Positions 51,036 through 61,000 of a stretch of DNA of 64,000 bases are shown here, in pieces (the stretch's first letter is position 1; each line of letters starts with the position of its first letter). The stretch spans positions 1 to 64,000 of the forward strand of contig JBGCGD010000004.1 in NCBI GenBank assembly GCA_045110515.1, written 5' to 3'. The notes beneath the pieces were generated by a model, which saw only the letters and a list, made by a program, of their open reading frames with translations, made no database searches and had not been told where the DNA came from. This DNA is from Granulosicoccus sp045110515. Lineage in GTDB: Bacteria > Pseudomonadota > Gammaproteobacteria > Granulosicoccales > Granulosicoccaceae. Position numbers and translations under genes: made by a program.

Positions 51036-52281
51036 AGCGAACAACCTTATACGATTTTTTCGCAAGCGTTGGAAGCTGCCCCGACGTCCCCAACGCATAA
51101 TGCATAAGCAATCGTTTTAGCGGGCCGGCACTGTCAGCAATATTCAACGCTGCGGATCTCACTTTTTGAAATGCTGTCGCCTGCGGTTTAAACGCGTGAT
51201 AAAAACCATCTAGAACGGAAATCATGATGCTGTTTTCACCGCGGCGCCATCGTTCATATTTTCTTAAATGACGCCTGCTACCGATATCATGTCCGGCACC
51301 GTGCGCTGCCGCCACCACATCAGTGAGTGCAGCAGCATCAAGCATTCCCAAATTTACGCCTTGTCCAGCCAAGGGGTGAACCGTATGAGCTGCATCGCCG
51401 ATTAACGCTACCCGTTCAGCGATGTAATGCTCTGCATGCGCCTTTGCAATCGGAAAACTACCTCGTTCAATCAGTTGGTGAATACCGCCCAATTCCTCGG
51501 GAAAAGCCTGTTCCATCTCATTGATAAAGTCATCATCGTTTAGGTGGCGTAATCTATCGACCTCTTCTTCGTCGTGGTACCACACCATAGACGCAAAATT
51601 TCCACACAACGGCAGAAACGCTTCCGGGCCCGTCGGCTGGAATCGTTGCCAGGTGATATCCTGCTGAGGGAGGACAGTCTGGATGGTCGCCACCAGTGCA
51701 TGTTGCGGATAAGCCTGACGCTCTACCTCAATACCCGCCAAAGATCGAACAGTGGATTGAGCGCCATCGGCGCCTACCAGAAGCCTAGCGGTTATGGGTT
51801 TGTGCCCATCGCTAAGATCGCACACAACGCCGTTGTCAACCAACTGGTATCCCTGAAGACTCACGGGGCAAAGATAGTCGACGTTATCTAGCGTTAGCAA
51901 CCGATCCAACAGCGCCAACTGCATCACCCGGTTTTCAACGATATGCCCTAATTCAGGCATCTCGACCTCAGAGGATTTGAAATGTGTCCGGCCCAGAGCC
52001 TCACCATCCCAGACCAGCATCTCACGATACGGACAAGCGCGACGATGGATAATTCCCTGCCATGCGCCGACGTTTTCAAACATTGCCTGTGTCGCAGCAC
52101 TTAACGCAGAAACCCGTATATCGTATTTTGGATCACTGCCTGGCTCGAACGGTTCAGGCGCACGATTTTCGAGCAAAGCAATTTTTAGACAATCGCCAAG
52201 GCTATCTCGAGTAGCCAATGCCGCGGCGAGCATGCTGCCCACCATTCCACCACCTACGATGACGACATCATAGTCGTTCAA
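51022..52281 (-). CDS. UbiH/UbiF/VisC family FAD-dependent hydroxylase
   Basis: The 419-residue flavoprotein monooxygenase hydroxylates the ring of the ubiquinone precursor or a related substrate. It has the FAD motif VVIVGGGMVGSMLAAALA, the second motif VGADGAQSTVRSLAG, and ALIGDAAHTVHPLAGQGVNL. Which ring carbon is targeted (UbiH, UbiI or UbiF) cannot be decided by eye. It follows a large protease gene on the same strand with 25 bp between, which may indicate cotranscription. Confidence 0.9.
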   Translation of the reverse strand: MNDYDVVIVGGGMVGSMLAAALATRDSLGDCLKIALLENRAPEPFEPGSDPKYDIRVSALSAATQAMFENVGAWQGIIHRRACPYREMLVWDGEALGRTHFKSSEVEMPELGHIVENRVMQLALLDRLLTLDNVDYLCPVSLQGYQLVDNGVVCDLSDGHKPITARLLVGADGAQSTVRSLAGIEVERQAYPQHALVATIQTVLPQQDITWQRFQPTGPEAFLPLCGNFASMVWYHDEEEVDRLRHLNDDDFINEMEQAFPEELGGIHQLIERGSFPIAKAHAEHYIAERVALIGDAAHTVHPLAGQGVNLGMLDAAALTDVVAAAHGAGHDIGSRRHLRKYERWRRGENSIMISVLDGFYHAFKPQATAFQKVRSAALNIADSAGPLKRLLMHYALGTSGQLPTLAKKSYKVVRSNQE

Positions 52282-52306
52282 AAGAGCCGCACTCCTACGT
52301 TAACGT

Positions 52307-55168
52307 TTATCGATGATTCACTCGATGCCAATCGCCGTCTTCGCGAGTTATTTCGAATGTTGGCCAGAAATTATACTCCGGCTTCACAGTGACGATGCGT
52401 TTTCGCCCACTCATAGAAACAATGGTGAGCCGGGTAATCTCATCTTGTGCGCGCAGCTTAATCTGAGCCAAAAATTCATCTAAATTGTTGACTGTTTGCC
52501 CCTCTACCGCAACGACGAATCGATTTCTGTACAAGCGGTCCCACAATGCCGGGGAACCTTCACTGGTGCTGGCAATATACACACCTGGGAAATCAACACC
52601 TTTTTGATAACCTATGTCACTGAATGATTCCTGAAAATTCGCGCCAGCCCAACTGACCATACGAATTGTTCCCAAGGCTTCAATAGTTGAAGGATTCAGT
52701 GAAACATTCAGGACGTTACCATCACGAAGAATCGTTAGCGATACAGTTGGTTTCTGAGACAACGTTTCAGCGAAGAAAAGCTCAGACACGACGGTACCGT
52801 CGATAGCAATTAGGACATCTCCCGAAGCCAGTTTATCAGCGGCATCTGTATTGGGGATCAACTGATCTACATAAAGTACTCTGCGGATATCAGATGGTAA
52901 TTCGAAGTATTGCATTAACCACTCATCCGGCAAGCCATACTCACGAGCCAAAGCCAAAGGTCGATACTCCAGACGCGTATCTAGAGAATAATAAGGACTA
53001 CCGGACTGATACATTCGTAAGGACTCGGCTAATACGGCTGCTGGCATAGCCCATTCACGTTCACGAATTTCACGATCCTCTTCAAACGCGAAACTCATGT
53101 ACACAGCATGTACGTGCCCCAACTCATCAACGAGGGGGCCTCCTAAAGAAGGCGGTACGTTCGGCACACCCAATACATCAATTGATGCCTGCTGAAATCG
53201 TGGTAATCCCGGCGGATTAAAACCGACCGTCAAGCGACTAATATCGTCGATAGGATGTGTTCGAAAAGTCCCGTCAGAACGATAACCAACCATGGTTAAA
53301 TCGTCAGGTAGCGTTGTGCCGCTCTCAGCTAATGTTAAGGCTTCAAATTCGGCATTGGCCAAGCTGTCAACGTCGTATTGAACAAAGGCTATGTTGTGTC
53401 TCGGGTGTAGAAAAACCACTTTGCCCTCTAAAATTTGAGAACCAAAAAAAGTAATTTTTGCATCGCCCAAACCAATCGGTACCGTATTTCTATCGACAGC
53501 AACAAGACCAGCCTCCTTATCAATAACGAGACCTACACCTTTAAAATGACGGGCGTAGACGTTATCGATTGAGTACGGGATGCTAAAGTCAACTCGAACC
53601 ATAGCGGGTGCAACGGCATTGAGTAATGAGTCTTCATACTGCGGCACTCGAAGCAAGCTGCTTCCTTGAACATCCTGTTGCACACCCAACTCAACGCTTT
53701 CACAATTCCAGAAACGCGCATCATCGACACGGTCACACAACCGATTATCGAACCAGTTATCACCAATTTCTATCTGTGCAACCTCCGAGGAAAACTCTCT
53801 ACGAGGCACGATAAAACGAATGCGCTTTTTATTAGCTTTACTAGGTTTCGCTATCGCATCGATAAAGCTCTCAAGGTTAGTCATCGCTTGACCGTCAACT
53901 TCGGTGATTAACGCCCCCTGTGGCACGCCACCTTTTGTGAATACAAACCCCGAGCGCATCAGAACAACCCCTTCCTGAGGAAGGTTCATAGCACGCGCAT
54001 GCTGAATTGACATGTCCTGTACGATGGAATCACCCAATTCAAATAATTTACTCGGCGCAATCGCGTTTAAATCTGTTACACCAATAACAACCGATTGTTG
54101 TTGCCCAAGCCGAATAATTTCAACATCCAGTTGCTGGCCGATCGACCGATCAAGTTTATCTTCCAAGCCTATAAAGTTGGTCACCAACTGACCATCGATG
54201 GACACCAGGATATCTCCCGGCTCTAGTATCGTATCGGCGACGCCTCCGGGTATAACCTGCCCCACTGTCAACATGCCGTTGGTTTGAGGGTCTTCGCTCC
54301 GCACCCGAGCTTCCAGCTCTTCGCTCAGCCCTAACCGCAGCAGCTCACGAAACGGTTGCTGGGAAAACAACGTTTGAAAACCTCCTCTGTCGATACTTTC
54401 ACCGGCTTGCAATCGCTTCAATGCGTATTGAATTCTGGGCAAGGGTAAAAAGAAGCTGCTCGCAGTTTGCGTATTAGCTGCTGCATTAAGCGCAACTACG
54501 TCCCCATCAATATCAATAACCGGTGAACCTGAACTTCCACCCGAGGTACCTGAAGCTGCTTGTAGATAAAACGTATTGAAGTCGTTGTAACCATAGCGCC
54601 CATACGAGGGAACTTCACGGTCAAGTCTGGCAATGGTGCCTGGCAGAATAGAGAGCTGTTCACCGCCATCACTGCCGATAACGCGAATATTCATACCCGT
54701 GCTAACTTTGTCGGGTCTTAGCTGCAAGGAGGTCGGCTGAGCATACTGCAGATCTGCTGGATCGTAGCGGACGAAAGCAAAATCATGAATGGGATCGCGA
54801 TACAGAGGCACAGCAACAACCCGTTCTTGGTTCTGAAAAGTCGCATTTAAACGAATGGGTCCGGAACCCACAACATGCCTGTTTGTCAGGACAATGCCCA
54901 ATTCAGCATCAACAACAAAACCGGTGGCGTTGCTTCCTCCTTGCTCGGAGTCATCAAAGTTACGCAGTTGTGACAACTGCAAAGAAACCACTGAGTTGGC
55001 CGCTTTGGACACTGTGCTGGCCCAGCCTGCCTCTTCCGAGGCAACAACCCTCTGGATAGGTAATAGGAACAACACCAACAAGATCAGGGAGGTTACATGC
55101 CCGGATAGGTGGCCCACACGCCTTTCGCTGCGCGATACGGACCGTTTACTCATCCCAAATTTTGTCAC
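52307..55168 (-). CDS. Large HtrA-type protein: active trypsin domain, pseudo-protease domain and four PDZ domains
   Basis: A GTG at 55168, 9 nt after GGAG, gives 953 residues; the frame is open to 55279. A signal peptide or anchor follows (LILLVLFLLPIQRVVA). The first trypsin-like domain (about 50-255) has His98 in VLTNRHVVGSG, Asp129 in HDFAFVRYD and Ser213 in GGSSGSPVID. PDZ domains follow at about 290-365 and 375-460. A second trypsin-like domain (about 505-720) is degenerate: Asn replaces the His region (VAVDRNTVP) and SLGGPLVD lacks the Ser. Two more PDZ-like domains occupy about 745-830 and 850-920. This layout matches Nma111/Deg7-type proteins. A periplasmic location is expected. Confidence 0.87.
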   Translation of the reverse strand: MTKFGMSKRSVSRSERRVGHLSGHVTSLILLVLFLLPIQRVVASEEAGWASTVSKAANSVVSLQLSQLRNFDDSEQGGSNATGFVVDAELGIVLTNRHVVGSGPIRLNATFQNQERVVAVPLYRDPIHDFAFVRYDPADLQYAQPTSLQLRPDKVSTGMNIRVIGSDGGEQLSILPGTIARLDREVPSYGRYGYNDFNTFYLQAASGTSGGSSGSPVIDIDGDVVALNAAANTQTASSFFLPLPRIQYALKRLQAGESIDRGGFQTLFSQQPFRELLRLGLSEELEARVRSEDPQTNGMLTVGQVIPGGVADTILEPGDILVSIDGQLVTNFIGLEDKLDRSIGQQLDVEIIRLGQQQSVVIGVTDLNAIAPSKLFELGDSIVQDMSIQHARAMNLPQEGVVLMRSGFVFTKGGVPQGALITEVDGQAMTNLESFIDAIAKPSKANKKRIRFIVPRREFSSEVAQIEIGDNWFDNRLCDRVDDARFWNCESVELGVQQDVQGSSLLRVPQYEDSLLNAVAPAMVRVDFSIPYSIDNVYARHFKGVGLVIDKEAGLVAVDRNTVPIGLGDAKITFFGSQILEGKVVFLHPRHNIAFVQYDVDSLANAEFEALTLAESGTTLPDDLTMVGYRSDGTFRTHPIDDISRLTVGFNPPGLPRFQQASIDVLGVPNVPPSLGGPLVDELGHVHAVYMSFAFEEDREIREREWAMPAAVLAESLRMYQSGSPYYSLDTRLEYRPLALAREYGLPDEWLMQYFELPSDIRRVLYVDQLIPNTDAADKLASGDVLIAIDGTVVSELFFAETLSQKPTVSLTILRDGNVLNVSLNPSTIEALGTIRMVSWAGANFQESFSDIGYQKGVDFPGVYIASTSEGSPALWDRLYRNRFVVAVEGQTVNNLDEFLAQIKLRAQDEITRLTIVSMSGRKRIVTVKPEYNFWPTFEITREDGDWHRVNHR

Positions 55169-55312
55169 TAAAGCGTACTCCTGATAATTCATTATTGTGG
55201 CGCAACAAATGTTCCACTTATGGTTGAGGTTTGCTCGGAAACTATGGAAGACTTTGTATGCAGACTCCAACTTGACCAATTCGTGCCCGAATATTGCTTT
55301 TTTTGCTTACGC

Positions 55313-55342
55313 ACAAAATACCCTATGGGGTTTACTATAGGG
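55313..55342 (+). promoter_or_regulatory. Candidate argA promoter with overlapping hairpin
   Basis: TTGCTT at 55313-55318 and TATAGG at 55336-55341 are 17 bp apart. CCCTAT at 55321-55326 pairs with ATAGGG at 55337-55342 across the spacer and -10 region. No canonical ARG box pair was seen. Confidence 0.35.
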
Positions 55343-55385
55343 CTCGGCAGATAGATTTAACGCCTAAATATTTCGACACCTTTTC

Positions 55386-56735
55386 ATGAAAAAGACAATT
55401 CGTGAAGACGACGGGGACATCAACTGGTTCCGTGCAGCTTCGCCGTACATAAATGCTCACCGCGGTAAAACGCTGGTCATTGCCATGCCCGGCAGTTGGC
55501 TGCGAAGCGAACTACTCCCAACGCTAACACACGATCTCACCCTACTCAGTCATTTAGGCTTACGTCTCGTCCTATGTTTCGGATTGAGAGCTCAGATGGA
55601 AGATCAACTTGCTCAGGACCAAGAACAGAGCGACATTGTAGACGGTCGCAGAGTCACCGATTCTCATGCTTTAGAGACCATTATTAGCGCAGCAGGCGTT
55701 GCTCGAAACGATCTCGAATCTCGATTGTCCATGGGGCTACCCAATACCCCCATGGCCGGTGCGCGTCTGGCAGTGACATCGGGCAACTACGTAACCGCGC
55801 AGCCCTTCGGTATTCGGGACGGCATAGATTTTCAGCACACAGGCTCCGTCAGGGAAGTCCACAGTTCAGCTATCAACGCAATACTCGATGCCGGACATAT
55901 GGTGCTATTGCCGCCATTAGGTTACTCACTCACAGGGGAGGTATTCAATGTGACTGTTGCCGAAGTCGCAACAGAATGTGCCATCGCACTCAAGGCCGAC
56001 AAGCTGGCATTTTTCGTCGACTCTCTGCCCCTTGATGAAGATGGCTCGCCACTGCGACAAGCCAGCAGTCGCAGAATTGAGCGGGTTTTAAATAATCCGT
56101 CTCAAGCAGACAAAACCGATTCTTCAAACATGACGCTCAATACGATATTGAATCATGCCGTCAAGGCGTGCCAAGGAGACGTAGAGCGCGTGCATCTGTT
56201 GGAAAGTGACGACCCCACCGCCTTGCTGCGTGAACTGTTTACACGCGATGGCAGCGGCACCTTAATCACTATGGATCGTTGGGAACACATTCGCCCCGCA
56301 ACCATTGCCGATGTTGGCGGCATCATCGAACTTATAGCGCCGTTACAAACCAACGGCACATTAGTCACGCGCTCTAGGGAGGACCTTGAGCTAGACATCG
56401 AAAATTTTGTTGTCAGCGAACGAGACGGAATGGTTGTGGCGTGTGCTGCGATTTACTTAGAGCCAGAGACAGCGACTGCCGAATTTGCATGCATCGTGAC
56501 CCACCCAGATTATCAAGGTGAAGGTCGAGCCGATCAACTACTGATGCATCTTGAAGAACGCGCCAGAGAATTAAATTGTGTCAGCGCCCGGATACTTAGC
56601 ACACACACTGGCCATTGGTTCGTTGCTCGAGGATACTATGAAACATCGCGTCAGGAATTACCACCAGCACGGCGTGTTAGCTACAACGAACAAAGGAATT
56701 CTAAGATTTACTCGAAACGTCTTGATTTGACATAG
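55386..56735 (+). CDS. argA: N-acetylglutamate synthase
   Basis: ArgA makes N-acetylglutamate, the first step of arginine biosynthesis, and is feedback-inhibited by arginine. The 449-residue protein has an N-terminal amino acid kinase-like domain (INWFRAASPYINAHRGKTLV, RRVTDSHALETIISAAG, and HTGSVREVHSSAINAILDAG) and a C-terminal GNAT domain (RPATIADVGGIIELIAPLQT, CIVTHPDYQGEGRADQLLMH). The start region and total length match the classical ArgA form. Confidence 0.96.
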   Translation: MKKTIREDDGDINWFRAASPYINAHRGKTLVIAMPGSWLRSELLPTLTHDLTLLSHLGLRLVLCFGLRAQMEDQLAQDQEQSDIVDGRRVTDSHALETIISAAGVARNDLESRLSMGLPNTPMAGARLAVTSGNYVTAQPFGIRDGIDFQHTGSVREVHSSAINAILDAGHMVLLPPLGYSLTGEVFNVTVAEVATECAIALKADKLAFFVDSLPLDEDGSPLRQASSRRIERVLNNPSQADKTDSSNMTLNTILNHAVKACQGDVERVHLLESDDPTALLRELFTRDGSGTLITMDRWEHIRPATIADVGGIIELIAPLQTNGTLVTRSREDLELDIENFVVSERDGMVVACAAIYLEPETATAEFACIVTHPDYQGEGRADQLLMHLEERARELNCVSARILSTHTGHWFVARGYYETSRQELPPARRVSYNEQRNSKIYSKRLDLT

Positions 56736-56764
56736 CAGCCTTGAACTATAAACCCGCAAGCGTT

Positions 56765-57343
56765 CTATCGCTCTGCAATTTCTATGTGCAAATTCGCCAA
56801 GGCGACCAATCGATCTCGATTACTGTCCATCTGCAACAACTCGAATTTAGCTTCATTCGCCAGTGGTAACACTTCTAACAATCGGTGAATGACCCAATCC
56901 GCATCGTCTAGCTTCTTATCTTCATAGCGCGATTCGGTATCCAGATAATCGAGGATGAGTTCCAGTTTCTTCGCTAACAGCTCGAACTCCGGATCCATCG
57001 TCGTCGCAGCCTTTTTAGGTATAGGCGCTACCTCGCCTATTAAAAGGCCAGAGTCATTAGAGCTATAGGTCAGGAGCGTAAATTCTTCGATACCTCGTGC
57101 GGTGATGTGCAGCAATCCATCTGCTCCCTGATCAAAATCTACGATTGAAACACGCGTACCCAAGGGATAAGGCTCTGCGACATCCTCCGACTCTTTTCCC
57201 TGTTTAATGAGACAAATGCCAAAACCCGAATCATTTTTGAAGCACTCTTTGACCATGTCGATGTATCGACGTTCAAAGATACGTAACGGCATTAAGCCGT
57301 CTGGCATAACGATACTGGAAAGGGGAAAGAGCGGAAGTTGCAT
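56765..57343 (-). CDS. LON substrate-binding domain protein
   Basis: The 192-residue protein consists of a Lon N-terminal substrate-recognition domain alone: LPLFPLSSIVMPDGLMPLRI, FERRYIDMVKECFKNDSGFG, YPLGTRVSIVDFDQG, and LLHITARGIEEFTLL. There is no ATPase or protease domain. Such free-standing proteins are widespread but uncharacterised. It lies 7 bp after ubiX on the same strand and converges on argA. Confidence 0.9.
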   Translation of the reverse strand: MQLPLFPLSSIVMPDGLMPLRIFERRYIDMVKECFKNDSGFGICLIKQGKESEDVAEPYPLGTRVSIVDFDQGADGLLHITARGIEEFTLLTYSSNDSGLLIGEVAPIPKKAATTMDPEFELLAKKLELILDYLDTESRYEDKKLDDADWVIHRLLEVLPLANEAKFELLQMDSNRDRLVALANLHIEIAER

Positions 57344-57350
57344 AGATGCT

Positions 57351-57974
57351 TTAGCTTTCGTCGATGCCCCAACGCGGCATCAATGCCTGCTTGACATCTA
57401 ACTGGTCAAGAACTCGCGCGACCACAAAATCGACTAGATCGTCGACGGTCTTCGGCAGGTTATAAAAGGCTGGATTTGGCGGCATTATGACGACTCCAGC
57501 CCGAGCTAAGCGCGTCATGTTTTCCAGATGAATTAGCGAGAACGGCATTTCACGAGGCATTACGATCAACTTTCGACCTTCCTTAATGACGACATCAGCT
57601 GCTCGCTCAAGTAAATTGTTACACGTACCAGCTGCCACCGACGCCAAGGTGCCTGTGGTACATGGGCAGATTACCATGGCATCTGGTGCGCCCGATCCAC
57701 TTGCCACCGGGGCTGTCCATTCTTCCTGTCCAAACGCCTTGAGCTGTCCCTCCCGCGCGCCATAGCTTTCCGAAAACTGGGATTGCACCTGAGCCGTCCT
57801 GGAGGGAACATTTAGATCGGTGTCCATTCCCATGACGATGCGCGCCGGCTTCGACATGAGAACATACACCTCACAGTTGGCTTTGATCAAACACTCGATA
57901 AGCCTCAGTGCGTATTGAATACCCGATGCACCGGTCATTGCGACGCATATCGTTTTGTCAAATTCCCGGCTCAC
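57351..57974 (-). CDS. ubiX: Flavin prenyltransferase UbiX
   Basis: UbiX makes prenylated FMN, the cofactor of the UbiD decarboxylase in ubiquinone synthesis. The 207-residue protein has CVAMTGASGIQYALRLIECL for FMN phosphate binding, CPCTTGTLASVAAGTCNNLL with the conserved Cys/Ser region, and LIVMPREMPFSLIHLENMTR followed by GVVIMPPNPAFYNLPKT. All are near-canonical. It precedes the LON-domain gene and follows the giant coiled-coil gene by 58 bp on the same strand. No ubiD is in the window. Confidence 0.95.
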   Translation of the reverse strand: MSREFDKTICVAMTGASGIQYALRLIECLIKANCEVYVLMSKPARIVMGMDTDLNVPSRTAQVQSQFSESYGAREGQLKAFGQEEWTAPVASGSGAPDAMVICPCTTGTLASVAAGTCNNLLERAADVVIKEGRKLIVMPREMPFSLIHLENMTRLARAGVVIMPPNPAFYNLPKTVDDLVDFVVARVLDQLDVKQALMPRWGIDES

Positions 57975-58032
57975 TGTCGTCCCCCTTTCAAGAGACTCAG
58001 AGAACCGGGTACATCATGACTGGTTGAATTGA

Positions 58033-61000
58033 TCAAGGCTTTACAACCAACTCCACTCGGCGATTGAGCGCTCGGCCTTCTCGTGTGTCATTGCCTGCAA
58101 CTGGCCGTTGTTGCCCGTAACCCAGCGCTCCTAGACGGCGTGAATCAACTCCACCAACCGACTCTAGGTAATTCACCGTATTCGCAGCACGGGCTACCGA
58201 TAGCTCCCAATTGCTCGGAAAGATAGCTTGCAAATCACCGGTGACAGGAATGCTATCGGTGTGACCTTCGACAACGATATCGTTATCTAGATCTTTTACG
58301 GATGCCGCTACACTTGCCATCAATCTGCGACCAGCTGCACTTAGACGGGCCCGTCCTGAATTAAACAGTGCCTGACTTGGCAAGTTGATAACGACACCGT
58401 TGTCATCGCGTATGGTCACTTCCACATTTTCAACGCCATTACCTTTCAAGCGTTCGGCAACAATTTCGCGCAACGCAGCTGCACGGTTTGACTCTTCTGA
58501 GCTTTGCTCCGTGATAGCCCTGAGCTGACCCGATAACTCCGTATTTTCAGTTCGTGCCTGTGTCAGGTTCTCACGTTCATTACGAATCTCATCACGTAAC
58601 CCCACAGCGAATGCATCAGCGTCAGCCAGTGCAGAAGTGAGCGTTTCATTATTGGTATTCGCATCAGCAAGCTGAGATTCGAGTGCAGTCGCCGCCTTAT
58701 CCATCTCGCTAACCTGCGTCTCTAACGCAAGTTTTTCAGCCTCTAAAGCTTCCTTACGCGCCTGCAAATCAAGCACACTCTTCTCTGCTTCAGCAAGCTC
58801 CGCTTCAAGAGCATCTTTAGCCGAGACAGTATCAGCAACCTGTTGTTCAAGATTTTTCTGCGCGTCCGCAGCCGCTGCACTACTTGCATCTGCCGATTCA
58901 ACGGTTGTTGCTAACTCAGTTTCCAGTTCACCCACACGTGTTTCGTTAGCCGCTGCCCTATCCGTTGCCACTGAAAGTTGGCCTTCTAAATCACCAACCA
59001 TAACACCCAGTTCTACAACTTCAGACAGGAGACCATCTCGCTCACCAACAACACCGCTAAGCTGTGCAGACAAACCCTCTGCATCCGCAGCACTTGCAGC
59101 TGCCAAGGCTTCAGCTGCCTCGTTCGCAGAACCTAAGTCTGATTCGAGTGTTGCTTTGTCTGCTTCTAAGAGCTCAACCTTTCCAGTCAGCTCAGCGTTG
59201 TCAGACTCTAAATTTGCCAATGCTTGGTTCAGCGCAGCTTGTTCAGTCTCCAGAGCACTTAACTGCTCAAGGGAGGCATCGCGGGCTGCGCTCAAGTCTG
59301 CGACCTGTGTATTTAGCTCAGCATTGCTGGCTTCCAAAGATTCTGCAACCGTCGCACCTTCACCCAATTGAGCGTCTTTTTCATTGATGGTTTCTTGCAG
59401 CTTAACAACTCGTTCGAACAACGCAGTTTTGTGCGACTCTAACTTTGCCACATCAGCGCTGGCCTCAGCATCACTCTCTTCCAACAAGTTCTGCATTTCA
59501 CCGATCTTCATGAACAAGGCTGATTTTTGTGTTGAGAGTTCACCTACTTGAGATTCTGCACTGGCTTTGACGTCAGCTGCTGCAGCTAACTCAGCTTCAA
59601 GTTCACCAACACGCGCCTCTAATTCACCTGCTCGGTTTTCCAAAAAAACCACAACAGAACCATTGGTTTCAGCCTGAGTTGAGAGCGCTTCGATTTGGGT
59701 CTGCATTTCACCCACTTGTAATTGCAATGCAGACTTTTGCGTTTCTAACAATGCCATATCTGCATCGGCGGACCCTTTAGCTTCTGCAGCCGCATCCAGA
59801 TTGCCCTGTAGTTCACCTATTGTTGCTTGAAGCGCAGCTTTTTGAGCTTGCAACTCAGCGAAACCGGAGTTGTTAGCTTCAGCGTCTGCCATGACTGACT
59901 CAATACGAGTTTGCATGGAGCCTATCTGCATCTGTAAGGCAGCTTTCTCAGCTTCAAGATCTTTAAAGGCTGACGCTTGCTCAGCCGCTTCGGTAGCAAC
60001 GGCCAATTGAGCTTCTAAATCACTTATTTGAGTCACCATGCCTGCACGTTGCGCATCAGCATCACCTATTTGGCTACGTAGCAGTGAAATAGCAGGTACT
60101 TGCTCGTCAACGGTTGCCTGAAGCTCAGCGATTTGTACATTCTTTCCTTCAATCTCGCTTTGCAAGGAGGCACTACGCTCGCGTAGTTCCGCCAATGACG
60201 ATTCCTGTTCCGCAACGGTTGCCATAAGTGACTGACGCTCGGCCTGGTTGGCAGACAACTCACCTTCTAACGACGTTGCCCGACTTCTCAGCTCAGAGAT
60301 AGCCGGTACCTGCAAATCAATAGTGGCCTGCAATTCCTCAGATATTGCCTTTGCCGCTGCAACTTGCTCGCTTTGTGTCCCTTTTGTCTCTTCTAGTAGA
60401 CCTTCTAACTCGCCAACTCGAATCGCCAGTTCAGCGCGCTGTGCATCAAGATCGTTACTGCGCGTGCGTAGCTCAGACAGTGCGGGAACCTGTAGATCGA
60501 TGGTTGCTTGAAGCTCTGCTAACTGCTCGTTGTAGGCTGCTTGCTCTTGTGCAGCAGCCGCTTTTGCAGCAGCCAACTCCTCTTCTAAAACGGCGCTTCG
60601 TGCACGAAGTTCGCTAATGGCAGGCTTCTGTAAATCGACGATAGCTTGAAGCTCTCCTGCTTCAGCTTGCAATTCTACAATTTCGTCTGTCGCCGCTTCT
60701 TTCTCTGATTCCAGCGCAACCTGTGCACTGGACAGAGTGTCGCGATCGGTTTCAAGCTGCACCACTTGCGCAAGCAGTGCTTCTTTCTCGGCGAGCAATG
60801 CATCTCTCTCTTCAGACAATGCCGATGTCTGCGATTGTAGATCAGCCAGATTGTTGTTCAGAGTCTGACTCTGCAGGCCAAATTCGCTTTGTAAACTCTG
60901 GATTTGCGTGTTGCTTGATTCAGCCACTTCAGCGCTCTGAGCCTCCACCGCTTCAAGCCGTGTTTGCAATCCTCCCATCGCCATTTGCAACTGCGCTTTT

